Assembly (NCBI RefSeq): GCF_014138045.1
Contig: NZ_JACGXA010000001.1
Span: forward strand, 2,713,001-2,777,000
DNA from: Nocardioides ginsengisegetis
Lineage (GTDB): Bacteria; Actinomycetota; Actinomycetes; Propionibacteriales; Nocardioidaceae
Direction: 5' to 3'
Length of the DNA: 64,000 nucleotides
Under the pieces are notes generated by a model, which had not been told where the DNA came from, searched no databases, and saw nothing but the letters and a program-made list of their open reading frames with translations. Below are positions 1 through 7,863 of the stretch, one piece after another; position 1 is the stretch's first letter, and the number at the start of each line of letters is the position of its first letter. Made by a program: the position numbers and the translations under genes.

Positions 1-9
1 CGCCGGGGT

Positions 10-609
10 TCAGCTGAAGTCGAGCGCCTTGTCGCGGGCCCGCTTGAGCTCGTAGAAGTGCGGGTAGGCCGAGAGCGTCACGCAGGCGTCCCAGAGCCGG
101 CCGGCCTCCTCGCCGCGCGGCGCCTTGGAGATCACCGGGCCGAAGAAGGCCGCGCCGTTGAACGCGATGGTCGGCGTGCCGACCTCGTTGCCGACCTGGT
201 CCATGCCCGCACGGTGCGACGTACGGATGGCCTCGTCGTAGGAGATGTCGTCCATGGCGTCGGCGAGCCCCACGTCCAGGCCGGCCTCCTCGAGCGACGC
301 CTCGATCATGGCGCGGTCCTTGTCCTGCTTCTCGAGGTGGATCCGGGTCCCCATCGCGGTGTAGAGCGGCAGCACGACGTCCTTGCCGTACTTCTGCTCG
401 GCGGCCATCAGCACGCGCACCGGCTGCCAGGCGGTCTCGAGGAAGGAGCGGTACTCCTCCGAGACGTCCTTGTCCTCGTTGAGGAAGGCCAGGCTCATGA
501 TGTTCCAGGTCACCTGGATGTCCCGGACCTTCTCCACCTCGAGGATCCACCGCGAGGTGATCCAGGCGAACGGGCAGGCAGGGTCGAGCCAGAAGTCAGC
601 GTTGGTCAT
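10..609 (-). CDS. DsbA-fold oxidoreductase, mycothiol-dependent nitroreductase (Rv2466c) family
   Basis: This 199-residue protein has the DsbA-type thioredoxin fold with helical insertion. It closely resembles M. tuberculosis Rv2466c, a mycothiol-dependent reductase that activates nitro-prodrugs. The N-terminal motif is D-P-A-C-P-F-A-W (Cys12), followed by SRWILEVEKVRDI, and a cis-Pro region VGTPTIAFNG lies near residue 147. The second active-site position reads Ala, so this is a one-cysteine (monothiol) centre. The ATG at 609 fits the family N-terminus; no Shine-Dalgarno is visible. chrA lies upstream on the same strand, 54 bp away, with a GC hairpin (631-651) between. pepN nearby repeats the mycobacterial order. 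The family call is confident; the redox partner is inferred. Confidence 0.85.
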   Translation of the reverse strand: MTNADFWLDPACPFAWITSRWILEVEKVRDIQVTWNIMSLAFLNEDKDVSEEYRSFLETAWQPVRVLMAAEQKYGKDVVLPLYTAMGTRIHLEKQDKDRAMIEASLEEAGLDVGLADAMDDISYDEAIRTSHRAGMDQVGNEVGTPTIAFNGAAFFGPVISKAPRGEEAGRLWDACVTLSAYPHFYELKRARDKALDFS

Positions 610-630
610 ACAAGGTGCAACGACCTCGGC

Positions 631-651
631 GGCGCGGTATTCCGCCGCGCC
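631..651. terminator. GC hairpin between chrA and the DsbA-fold gene
   Basis: GGCGCGG (631-637) pairs with CCGCGCC (645-651) around a 7-nt loop. It lies just after the chrA stop in the transcription direction. There is no T-run, so it may terminate chrA only partially. Confidence 0.35.
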
Positions 652-663
652 GTCACCTGTCGC

Positions 664-2034
664 TCACGTCACCAGCGCCAGGCCGAGCCCGGCCAAGGCG
701 CACACGCCGAGCGTCCGCAGCACCGACCACCGGGCCCCGAACACCAGCGCCAGGGCGAGCGCCGCGACGACGACGGCCTCCCAGACCCACGACGACCAGA
801 CGGGCACCAGCAGGTCCACGGGTCCGGGCCCGACCGTCCGGGTCCGGGCGAAGAGCGTGTGCACGGTGAAGAACAGTGCCAGGTTGGCGATCACGCCGAC
901 GATCGCGGCGGTCACCCCGGTCAGCGCGGCCGAGAGGGAGGCGCTCCCCCGGAGCCGCTCGACGTACGGCGCCCCGAGGAAGACCAGCACGAAGCAGGGC
1001 ACGAAGGTCACCCAGACCGTCAGCAGCGAGCCCAGCACGGCCGCGACCCACGGGTCGAGTCCGCCGGGGTTGCGGTAGGCGCCGAGGAACGCCACGAACT
1101 GCACCACCATGATCAGCGGCCCGGGCGTGGTCTCGGCGAGCGCGAGGCCGCGCACCATCTCGCCGGCCGTGAGCCAGCCGTAGGTGCCCACCGCCGCCTG
1201 GGCGACGTAGGACAGCACCGCGTAGGCGCCGCCGAACGTCACCAGCGCCATCCCGCCGAAGAAGACGCCCTGGTCGGTGAAGACGGACTGCTCGCCGGAG
1301 ACCAGCGTCCACGCGACGGCGACGGGGGTCACCCAGAGCACCAGGCCGATGCCGAGGATCGTCAGGTTGCGGCGGGCCGAGGGGCGGGCGTGGTGCAGGG
1401 CGTCGTCGGGGATCAGCGGGGCGGGTCCCTCGTCGGCGCCGGCCGCCTTCTCCGGCGGGGCCATCAGCCCGGGCCGCCAGCGGCCGAGCGCCCACCCGAT
1501 CGCGCCGGCGCCCAGCACGACCAGCGGGAACGGCAGGCCGAGCAGCGCGAGGCCGAGGAAGGCCGCGGCCGCGAGCAGGACCAGCGTGCGGTTGGTCAGC
1601 GCCCGGCCACCGACCCGCACCACGGCCTGGAGCACGATCGCGACCACGGCCGGCGCCAGCCCCAGGAACAGTCCGGAGACGAGCGTCGTGTCGCCGTGGG
1701 CGACGTACAGCCAGGAGAGCCCGAGCAGCGCGACCACGCCGGGCAGCACGAACAGGACCCCGGCGACGAGCCCGCCGAGCCACCCGTTGAGCAGCCAGCC
1801 GGTGTAGATGGCGAGCTGCTGCGCCTCGGGGCCGGGCAGCAGCATGCAGTAGCTCAGCGCGTGGAGGAAGCGCCGCTCACCGATCCAGCGCCGCTCGTCG
1901 ACGAGCGTGCGTTGCATGACGGCGATCTGGCCGGCCGGCCCGCCGAAGGTCTGGAGGGAGATCAGGAACCAGGCCCGAGTCGCCTCGCGCAACGGGATGA
2001 CATGCCGCTCGGAGGTGGTCACGCGGCCCATCAT
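664..2034 (-). CDS. chrA: Chromate efflux transporter ChrA
   Basis: A 456-residue polytopic membrane protein of the CHR family, expected to export chromate from the cytoplasm. It is the long, two-domain form. The first CHR half has FGGPAGQIAVMQ and LLPGPEAQQLA in the N-terminal 80 residues. The second has VTFGGAYAVLSYVAQ and AETTPGPLIMVVQF near residues 240-300. About ten to twelve hydrophobic segments are visible. Two adjacent ATGs (2034 and 2031) and a GTG (2022) can start it. GGAGGAAAA lies 16 nt upstream of the first ATG. It is divergent from pepN, whose start is about 50 bp away, so the promoters share that gap. Whether chromate or another oxyanion is the natural substrate is not shown. 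Confidence 0.88.
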   Translation of the reverse strand: MMGRVTTSERHVIPLREATRAWFLISLQTFGGPAGQIAVMQRTLVDERRWIGERRFLHALSYCMLLPGPEAQQLAIYTGWLLNGWLGGLVAGVLFVLPGVVALLGLSWLYVAHGDTTLVSGLFLGLAPAVVAIVLQAVVRVGGRALTNRTLVLLAAAAFLGLALLGLPFPLVVLGAGAIGWALGRWRPGLMAPPEKAAGADEGPAPLIPDDALHHARPSARRNLTILGIGLVLWVTPVAVAWTLVSGEQSVFTDQGVFFGGMALVTFGGAYAVLSYVAQAAVGTYGWLTAGEMVRGLALAETTPGPLIMVVQFVAFLGAYRNPGGLDPWVAAVLGSLLTVWVTFVPCFVLVFLGAPYVERLRGSASLSAALTGVTAAIVGVIANLALFFTVHTLFARTRTVGPGPVDLLVPVWSSWVWEAVVVAALALALVFGARWSVLRTLGVCALAGLGLALVT

Positions 2035-2085
2035 GGGCGATAACCGTTTTCCTCCGGGCGTGACGTGGATGACATGATGCGCCCC

Positions 2086-4632
2086 ATGCCTGGAACCAAC
2101 CTCACCCGGGACGAAGCCGCCACCCGCGCCGCTCTCCTGGACGTCACGTCGTACTCCATCGACCTGGATCTCACGACCGGCGACACGACCTTCGGCTCGA
2201 CCACCACCATCGAGTTCACCTGCAGCCAGCCCGGCTCCTCGACGTTCGCCGACCTCGTCGGCGCGACCGTCCACGAGATCACGCTGAACGGCGAGTCGAT
2301 CGACCCCGCGACGGCGTACGCCGACCACCGCATCGCGCTGTCCGGCCTCGCCGCCGACAACGTGCTCGTGGTCCGTGCCGACTGCACCTACTCGCGCACG
2401 GGTGAGGGCCTGCACCGCTTCGTCGACCCCGCCGACGACCGGGTCTACCTCTACTCGCAGTTCGAGGTCCCGGACGCCCGCCGCGTCTACACGACCTTCG
2501 AGCAGCCCGACCTCAAGGCGCCCTTCACCTTCAACGTGACCGCGCCGACCGGCTGGAAGGTCGTCTCCAACTCCGCGACCCCCGAGCCGAAGGAGATCGC
2601 CGAGGGCGTCTCGCTGTGGAACTTCGCGCCGACCAAGCCGATGTCGACCTACATCACCGCGCTCGTCGCCGGTGAGTACCACGAGGTCCAGCACGTCTAC
2701 CGCGGCAAGCACGGCGACATCCCGCTGGGCCACTACTGCCGCCAGTCCCTCGTCGAGCACCTCGACGTGGAGGAGCTGGTCAAGCTCACCGAGCAGGGCT
2801 TCGCGTTCTTCGAGGACCTCTTCGACTACCCCTACCCGTTCGGCAAGTACGACCAGCTCTACGTGCCGGAGTACAACATGGGCGCCATGGAGAACGCCGG
2901 CTGCGTGACCCTCCGCGACGAGTACCTCCCCCGCTCCCGCCAGGACCGCTCGTTCTACGAGTTCCGCGCCGAGGTGATCCTCCACGAGATGGCGCACATG
3001 TGGTTCGGCGACCTGGTGACCATGCGCTGGTGGGACGACCTCTGGCTCAACGAGTCCTTCGCCGAGTGGGCCTGCTACCACGCGGCCGTCGAGGCCACCG
3101 AGTTCACCGAGTCGTGGGTCGGCTTCACCAACGCCCGCAAGAACTGGGCCTACCGCCAGGACCAGCTGCCCAGCACGCACCCGATCGCGGCGGACAACTA
3201 CGACCTCCAGGCCGTCGAGGTGAACTTCGACGGCATCACCTACGCCAAGGGCGCCTCGGTGCTCAAGCAGCTCGTCGCCTGGGTGGGCCTGGAGAACTTC
3301 CTCGAGGGCATCCGCGGCTACTTCAAGGACTTCGAGTTCTCCAACTCCGAGTTCACCGACCTGCTGGCCGCGCTCGAGAAGGCCTCGGGCCGGGAGCTGG
3401 AGTCGTGGGCCCAGGAGTGGCTGCAGACCTCGGGCGTGAACACGCTCGCCCCCGAGTTCGAGCTGGACGAGGACGGCCGCTTCACCTCCTTCGCCGTCCG
3501 CCAGACCGCTGCCGCCGACTACCCGACGCTGCGCCGCCACCGCCTCGGCATCGGCCTCTACGACGAGGTGGAGGGCCGCCTGGTCCGTCGTACGTCGATC
3601 GAGATCGACGTCGAGGGCGCGAAGACCCAGGTCCACGACCTCATCGGCCAGCAGCAGCCCGCGCTGCTGCTGCTCAACGAGGGCGACCTCGCCTACGCCA
3701 AGATCCGCCTGGACGACCGCTCGCTGGCCACCGTCGTCGACGGCCTGGCCACGCTGGACGACCCGCTCGCCCGGGCCCTGTGCTGGGGCGCTGCGTGGGA
3801 CATGACGCGCGACGCCGAGATGTCGGCGACCGCGTTCGTGACGCTCGTGCTCAGCGCTGTCGGCTCCGAGACCGACGCCTTCGGCGTCAGCCGGATCCCG
3901 GGCTACGCCGCGCAGGCGATCAACGCCTACAGCGCTCCCGCCAACCGGGCCGCCCTCAAGGCGACCTGGGAGCAGGGCATCCGGGAGCTGTTCGTCGCCG
4001 CCGAGGCCGGCAGCGACCACCAGCTGTCCTTCGCCCGTGCCTACGCCTCGGCCGCGCACAGCGACGAGGCGCTGGCCGAGCTCGAGGGCCTGCTCGACGG
4101 CACGGTCTCCTTCGCGGGCCTCGCGGTCGACACCGACCTGCGCTGGCTGCTGCTGAACAGCCTGGTCAAGGCCGGCCGGGCCGGGGTCGAGGCGATCGAC
4201 GCCGAGCTCGCCCGCGACAACACCATCTCGGGCCAGGAGCACCACGGCGCCGCCCTCGCGCTGCGCCCGACCGCCGAGGCCAAGGCCGACGCGTGGGCCA
4301 GCGCCGTGGAGCGCGACGACATCCCCAACGAGACCCAGCGCAGCATCGTGCTGGCCTTCCAGGTGTTCGGCCAGGAGGAGATCCTCGCGCCGTACGTCGA
4401 GAAGTACCTCGCCGTCGCCGACACGATGTGGGAGGAGAAGGGCACCCAGCGCGCCTCGACCGCCCTGGAGTACCTCTTCCCGCGCCCGCTGGCCAGCCAG
4501 CAGCTGCTCGACCGCGTGGACGCGTGGCTCGAGAGCTCGCCGGCCAACCCGGCCGCCAAGCGCTACGTGCGCGAGGGCCGCGCCGACGTCGCCCGGGCGC
4601 TGGCCGCCCAGGCGAAGGACGCTCAGGGCTGA
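2086..4632 (+). CDS. pepN: Aminopeptidase N, M1 family zinc metallopeptidase
   Basis: An 848-residue cytosolic M1 aminopeptidase that removes N-terminal residues from peptides. The N-terminal beta domain is followed by the substrate-amine motif GAMEN (residues 266-270). The zinc site is HEMAH (300-304), with the third ligand Glu323 in LWLNESFAEW. A helical ERAP1-like C-terminal domain completes the usual actinobacterial length. The start is placed at ATG 2086 (MPGTNLTRDEA); in-frame GTG 2065 and ATGs 2074 and 2077 would add a few residues. A perfect 16-bp hairpin follows the stop. M. tuberculosis PepN (Rv2467) likewise lies next to Rv2466c. Confidence 0.95.
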   Translation: MPGTNLTRDEAATRAALLDVTSYSIDLDLTTGDTTFGSTTTIEFTCSQPGSSTFADLVGATVHEITLNGESIDPATAYADHRIALSGLAADNVLVVRADCTYSRTGEGLHRFVDPADDRVYLYSQFEVPDARRVYTTFEQPDLKAPFTFNVTAPTGWKVVSNSATPEPKEIAEGVSLWNFAPTKPMSTYITALVAGEYHEVQHVYRGKHGDIPLGHYCRQSLVEHLDVEELVKLTEQGFAFFEDLFDYPYPFGKYDQLYVPEYNMGAMENAGCVTLRDEYLPRSRQDRSFYEFRAEVILHEMAHMWFGDLVTMRWWDDLWLNESFAEWACYHAAVEATEFTESWVGFTNARKNWAYRQDQLPSTHPIAADNYDLQAVEVNFDGITYAKGASVLKQLVAWVGLENFLEGIRGYFKDFEFSNSEFTDLLAALEKASGRELESWAQEWLQTSGVNTLAPEFELDEDGRFTSFAVRQTAAADYPTLRRHRLGIGLYDEVEGRLVRRTSIEIDVEGAKTQVHDLIGQQQPALLLLNEGDLAYAKIRLDDRSLATVVDGLATLDDPLARALCWGAAWDMTRDAEMSATAFVTLVLSAVGSETDAFGVSRIPGYAAQAINAYSAPANRAALKATWEQGIRELFVAAEAGSDHQLSFARAYASAAHSDEALAELEGLLDGTVSFAGLAVDTDLRWLLLNSLVKAGRAGVEAIDAELARDNTISGQEHHGAALALRPTAEAKADAWASAVERDDIPNETQRSIVLAFQVFGQEEILAPYVEKYLAVADTMWEEKGTQRASTALEYLFPRPLASQQLLDRVDAWLESSPANPAAKRYVREGRADVARALAAQAKDAQG

Positions 4633-4643
4633 CCGCCTGACGC

Positions 4644-4679
4644 AGAAGGGCCCCACCGGTGATCCGGTGGGGCCCTTCT
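4644..4679. terminator. Strong bidirectional terminator hairpin after pepN
   Basis: A perfect 16-bp stem (4644-4659 with 4664-4679) closes a TGAT loop, between convergent pepN and the DUF5130 gene. There is no long T-run, which is usual for actinobacterial terminators. Confidence 0.8.
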
Positions 4680-4702
4680 CGTGTGTCTGGGTGCGTGTCG
4701 GG

Positions 4703-5086
4703 TCAGGCGCCGGCGTGCAGGGTGTTCTGCGGGCGGGCGTGCTCGGCGAGCATCGCGATGCCGCGGGTGAGGCCGCCGACGAGGTCGCCCTCGGCGAACG
4801 TCGACTGCATCTGCGCGGCGGTCAGCTCGACCTCCTTGTCCGACAGCGTGCGGCGCACGTAGCCGCCGGTGACGATCTCCAGGGCGCGCGCCGTGGGGTC
4901 GACCATGATCAGGATGCTGCGCGTGGGCGAGACCAGCGTGTTGTGCAGTTGGGTCGCGAAGGCGCGCGGGTCGCCCTCGGACGTGCCGACGAACAGCGAG
5001 AACTCGACGCGAGACAGGGTCTCGGCCTTGCGGATGGCCTCGTCGAGCGTGTAGCGCTCCGACGAGGTGAACTCACCAGCGGGCAC
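4703..5086 (-). CDS. DUF5130 / TPM-like domain protein
   Basis: A protein of about 127 residues resembling the DUF5130 family (M. tuberculosis Rv2468c), related to the TPM domain. Recognisable stretches are YTLDEAIRKAETLSRVEFSL, TRSILIMVDPTARALEIVTG and VRRTLSDKEVELTAAQM. No signal peptide or membrane segment is seen. GTG 5086 was chosen because a G-rich stretch (GGGGGCGCAA) precedes it and because this gives a short overlap with the end of the upstream membrane-protein gene. Longer in-frame extensions are Pro/Arg/Ser-rich shadow sequence. It is probably co-transcribed with, and may partner, the preceding membrane protein. Its function is unknown. Confidence 0.75.
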   Translation of the reverse strand: MPAGEFTSSERYTLDEAIRKAETLSRVEFSLFVGTSEGDPRAFATQLHNTLVSPTRSILIMVDPTARALEIVTGGYVRRTLSDKEVELTAAQMQSTFAEGDLVGGLTRGIAMLAEHARPQNTLHAGA

Positions 5087-5426
5087 TTGCGCCCCCGGCC
5101 TTGGACTCCTCGGTGTCGGGGCCGGCGAGCTCGGCGGTGCCCTTCTGGGGACCGCCGAACCACTGGTCCTCGACGGGCGAGGAGCCCGGGGTGCGCTCAC
5201 CGCGCAGCATGCCGGGCAGGTAGCCCAGCGCGAAGATCACGACGAAGAGCAGCAGCGGGACCCCACCGAGGACCAGCACGGCGTGCAGGCCGTTGACCTC
5301 GGTGTGCGGGGCCCACCCCTCCGGGACGTCGGCCGACGCGGGCCCGGCCACGGCCACGAGCGTGGCGGCGCTGGCCAGCGAGACGGCGGTGCTCCGGCGG
5401 ACGATGGTCTCGAGCATGGTGGTCAC
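5073..5426 (-). CDS. Small single-pass membrane protein upstream of the DUF5130 gene
   Basis: About 117 residues. An N-terminal export-like segment (SLASAATLVAVAGPASA) is followed by a strong transmembrane helix (VLVLGGVPLLLFVVIFALGY) and a hydrophilic, Pro/Gly-rich cytoplasmic tail. GTG 5426 is preferred over ATG 5417 because TATCCT (5433-5438 on the minus strand) sits exactly six bases upstream with no Shine-Dalgarno, as in other leaderless starts here. The last 14 bp overlap the DUF5130 start, so the pair is translationally coupled. No named family is recognised. Confidence 0.7.
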   Translation of the reverse strand: MTTMLETIVRRSTAVSLASAATLVAVAGPASADVPEGWAPHTEVNGLHAVLVLGGVPLLLFVVIFALGYLPGMLRGERTPGSSPVEDQWFGGPQKGTAELAGPDTEESKAGGASARW

Positions 5427-5550
5427 CGGTGCAGGATATCGGCTCGGCGACCCTGCCCTCGACCGTGACCGCCCGCCTGCGGAGTCGACTGGGTCACACC
5501 CCCGCGAGCGAGTTCGGAATCGTCGTCGCGACCTGTCCATACTGGGGCCC

Positions 5551-6585
5551 ATGTTTCCGCTCGAGACGACCACCCCGTGTGCTGCAGGCGAACAGATCTG
5601 CAAGGCCACCATGGAGATCACGGGCAACCAGCGTCTGGCCAACGCGTCCGACCTGCTGATCGGCAAGCCCCTGGCACTCGCCGGCCTGCTGGTCCTGGCC
5701 CTGGCGATCCGATGGGTCCTGCACAAGCTCGTCGACCGCCTCGTGCGCCGCGCGGAGGACGGGGTCCTGCCCAGCCGGATGCCGAAGCTCCCGCGCGGTG
5801 CGAAGGCCACCGCCGCGCGCGGCGCGACGCCGACCGCGCGCGACCTGGTCACCGCGACCCGCCGGGTCCAGCGCGCCAAGACGATGGGCGACCTGCTCAA
5901 GAGCATCATCACCGGCGTCGTGGTGGCGATCATCGGCACGATGATGCTGAGCGAGCTGGGCCTCAACATCGCGCCCATCATCGCCAGCGCCGGCATCATC
6001 GGCCTGGCCGTGGGCTTCGGCGCCCAGTCGCTCGTCAAGGACTTCCTGTCCGGCATCTTCATGATCTTCGAGGACCAGTACGGCGTCGGCGACGTCGTCG
6101 ACGTCGGCGAGGCCTCCGGCGTGATCGAGGCGGTCAGCCTGCGCGTCACCCGGCTCCGCGACCTCAACGGCACCGTCTGGTACGTCCCCAACGGCGCGAT
6201 CATGCGCGTGGGCAACATGAGCCAGAACTGGTCCCGAGCGGTCGTCGACATCTCCGTCGGCTTCGGTGAGGACCTGGCCAAGGTCCAGCGGATCATGACC
6301 GACGTGGCCCACGACCTATGGGAGGACGACGACTTCAAGGGCCTGATCATCGAGGAGCCCGAGGTCACCGGTGTGGAGGCCTTCGGCCCCGAGTCGGTCT
6401 CGCTGCGGGTGCTGATCAAGACCGCGCCGATGGAGCAGTGGGGCGTGGCCCGCGAGATGCGGCAGCGGATCAAGGCGCGGTTCGACCACGAGGGCATCGA
6501 GATCCCGCTCCCCCAGCGGGTCGTGTGGCACCGCGAGGAGAAGGCCGCGCAGGCGGCGGAGGAAGCCGCGACCCCCGCCGACTGA
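5551..6585 (+). CDS. mscS: Small-conductance mechanosensitive channel, MscS family
   Basis: A 344-residue mechanosensitive channel of the inner membrane that opens on hypo-osmotic shock. Hydrophobic segments lie near residues 30-50, 117-137 and 140-160. The pore-lining helix region GIIGLAVGFGAQSLVKDFLSG is followed by the beta domain (VGDVVDVGEASGVIEAVSLRVTRLRDLNGTVWYVPNG), and an alpha/beta C-terminal domain ends in a charged Ala/Glu-rich tail. ATG 5551 has CATACT seven bases upstream and no Shine-Dalgarno, suggesting leaderless expression. It is convergent with osmC, with a hairpin between. Confidence 0.93.
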   Translation: MFPLETTTPCAAGEQICKATMEITGNQRLANASDLLIGKPLALAGLLVLALAIRWVLHKLVDRLVRRAEDGVLPSRMPKLPRGAKATAARGATPTARDLVTATRRVQRAKTMGDLLKSIITGVVVAIIGTMMLSELGLNIAPIIASAGIIGLAVGFGAQSLVKDFLSGIFMIFEDQYGVGDVVDVGEASGVIEAVSLRVTRLRDLNGTVWYVPNGAIMRVGNMSQNWSRAVVDISVGFGEDLAKVQRIMTDVAHDLWEDDDFKGLIIEEPEVTGVEAFGPESVSLRVLIKTAPMEQWGVAREMRQRIKARFDHEGIEIPLPQRVVWHREEKAAQAAEEAATPAD

Positions 6586-6596
6586 CCCCGACGCGA

Positions 6597-6631
6597 AGCA
6601 GGGCGGTGACCGTGATGGTCACCGCCCTGCT
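6597..6631. terminator. Bidirectional terminator between mscS and osmC
   Basis: A 15-bp perfect stem (6597-6611 with 6617-6631) closes a five-base loop, placed between convergent genes. Confidence 0.8.
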
Positions 6632-6647
6632 GTCACGTGTGGGGCCC

Positions 6648-7073
6648 TCAGGCGAGAGCGGCGTCCAGCGTGATCGTCGTGCCGGTCAGCGCCTGGCTGA
6701 CCGGGCAGCCGGTCTTGGCGCCCTCGGCGGCCGCGACGAAGTCCTCGTTGCTCATGCCGTCCACGACGCCGCGGACCGTCAGCTTGATGCCGGTGATGCC
6801 GGTGCCGGGCGTGAACTCGACGTCCGCGCTGGTGTCCAGCGAGGTCGCGGGCGAGCCGGCCTTGGCCAGGCCGTTGGACAGCGCCATCGAGAAGCAGGCC
6901 GAGTGGGCCGCCGCGATGAGCTCCTCGGGGCTGGTCTTGCCGTTGGCCTCCTCGGCACGGCTGGGCCACGACACGTCGTACGTGCCGAGGCCGGACGACT
7001 CGAGCGTGACCTGGCCGGCGCCCTCGAACAGGGTGCCTTCCCAGTGCGTCGTCGCCTTGCGGGTGGTGGCCAT
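6648..7073 (-). CDS. osmC: OsmC/Ohr family peroxiredoxin
   Basis: A 141-residue cytosolic thiol peroxidase of the OsmC subfamily, reducing organic hydroperoxides. The peroxidatic cysteine lies in AAAHSACFSMALSNGL and the resolving cysteine in AKTGCPVSQAL, the usual pair. The N-terminus THWEGTLFEGAGQVTLES is typical of OsmC. ATG 7073 is favoured over an ATG two codons upstream because GAGGAG lies nine bases before it. The gene is monocistronic, divergent from glbO and convergent with mscS. Confidence 0.92.
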   Translation of the reverse strand: MATTRKATTHWEGTLFEGAGQVTLESSGLGTYDVSWPSRAEEANGKTSPEELIAAAHSACFSMALSNGLAKAGSPATSLDTSADVEFTPGTGITGIKLTVRGVVDGMSNEDFVAAAEGAKTGCPVSQALTGTTITLDAALA

Positions 7074-7176
7074 GCGCAATCACTCCTCAACGGATTCAGG
7101 TGGTACGTCGGTGGGTCGCTGCGAGTCTTGCACGCCGGTGTCGGGCGCCCCGGCGGCCCTCGGCACAATGGGACGC

Positions 7177-7551
7177 GTGACGACGTTCTACGAGGAGATC
7201 GGCGGCTTCGAGACCTTCCGGAGGATCGTCGCGAAGTTCTACGAGGGTGTGGCCGAGGACGAGGTGCTGCGGCCGCTCTACCCCGAGGAGGACCTCGCTC
7301 CCGCCGAGGAACGCTTCCTGCTGTTCCTCGTGCAGTACTGGGGCGGACCCACCACCTACTCCGAGCAGCGCGGCCACCCGCGCCTGCGGATGCGGCACGC
7401 GCCGTTCGCGGTCACACCCCTGGCGAAGGACCGCTGGCTGCACCACTTCCGGGCGGGCCTCGACGAGGTGGCCCTCACCCCGGAGCAGGACGCGCAGTTC
7501 TGGGACTACGTCACGCACGCCGCGCAGTTCATGGTCAACAGCTTCGAGTAG
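7177..7551 (+). CDS. glbO: Group II truncated hemoglobin (trHbO)
   Basis: A 124-residue 2-on-2 globin matching M. tuberculosis GlbO, which binds O2 with high affinity and is linked to respiration and redox protection. FRRIVAKFYEGVAEDEVLRPLYP, QYWGGPTTYSEQRGHPRLRMRHAPF (with the proximal His in RMRHAPF) and the distal Trp in DRWLHHF are all present. GTG 7177 was chosen over ATG 7168 because CACAAT lies seven bases before it and the protein then aligns with GlbO from its second residue. It keeps the mycobacterial neighbourhood with pepN and the DUF5130 gene. Confidence 0.92.
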   Translation: MTTFYEEIGGFETFRRIVAKFYEGVAEDEVLRPLYPEEDLAPAEERFLLFLVQYWGGPTTYSEQRGHPRLRMRHAPFAVTPLAKDRWLHHFRAGLDEVALTPEQDAQFWDYVTHAAQFMVNSFE

Positions 7552-7589
7552 GACGGTGGACCAGACCATCACAACGTCGGTGTAACGAT

Positions 7590-7710
7590 CACCGCTCCCG
7601 GCGACAAGAGGACCGTGGGAGCACCGGTTCAGCGGTGTCAGGGGGTCTCCCCCAACCCCGCCACGCCCCGCAGGCCGAGTCCCCCCGTCGGTGCCTGCGG
7701 GGCGTCGGCA
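7590..7710 (+). ncRNA. Candidate structured RNA with C-rich hairpin loop, 6C RNA-like
   Basis: Between convergent glbO and the thioesterase gene lies a run of strong hairpins. One stem (7663-7678 with 7687-7705, nearly perfect) closes a loop containing six consecutive C. The preceding hairpin (7641-7653) is G5/C5, followed by another C-run. The actinobacterial 6C RNA is defined by two adjacent hairpins with runs of about six C, so this is a candidate on the plus strand. The first hairpin does not fit cleanly, and the loops could equally belong to terminators. Confidence 0.35.
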
Positions 7711-7863
7711 GTTCCGGGCCCTGTAACGCGGCACGGTCCTCGCGACAGGAACCTGTGAGGGGCGAGACCGCGCAGCGGCAGCCCAGGAATGAACCCCCGA
7801 CGCCCCCACACGCACCCCGGCGACCACCCGCAGCACCTGTCGGTCGTCGGGGTGCCCCCTGTC
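7711..7863. other. Gene-free remainder of the glbO-thioesterase gap with two more hairpins
   Basis: No reading frame here looks coding. A compound hairpin spans about 7734-7768 (GGTC.CTCGC with GCGAG.ACC, enclosing ACAG/CTGT). A 14-bp stem (7812-7825 with 7842-7855, one G-T pair) can terminate the minus-strand thioesterase gene. Confidence 0.5.
7812..7855 (-). terminator. Terminator hairpin of the thioesterase gene
   Basis: A fourteen-pair stem with one wobble and a 16-nt loop begins nine bases beyond the minus-strand stop codon. Confidence 0.6.

Noticed and set aside
58..4656. Very long open frames opposite chrA and pepN (661 codons plus, 1330 codons minus)
   Set aside because: They are third-position GC shadows; the translations are Arg/Gly/Ala/Val-rich without any domain, while the opposite frames encode clear ChrA and PepN.
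7552..7863. Possible SRP RNA, RNase P RNA or cobalamin riboswitch
   Set aside because: I looked for the SRP GGAAGGAAGCA core, RNase P GAGGAAAGTCC and the B12 box on both strands and found none.
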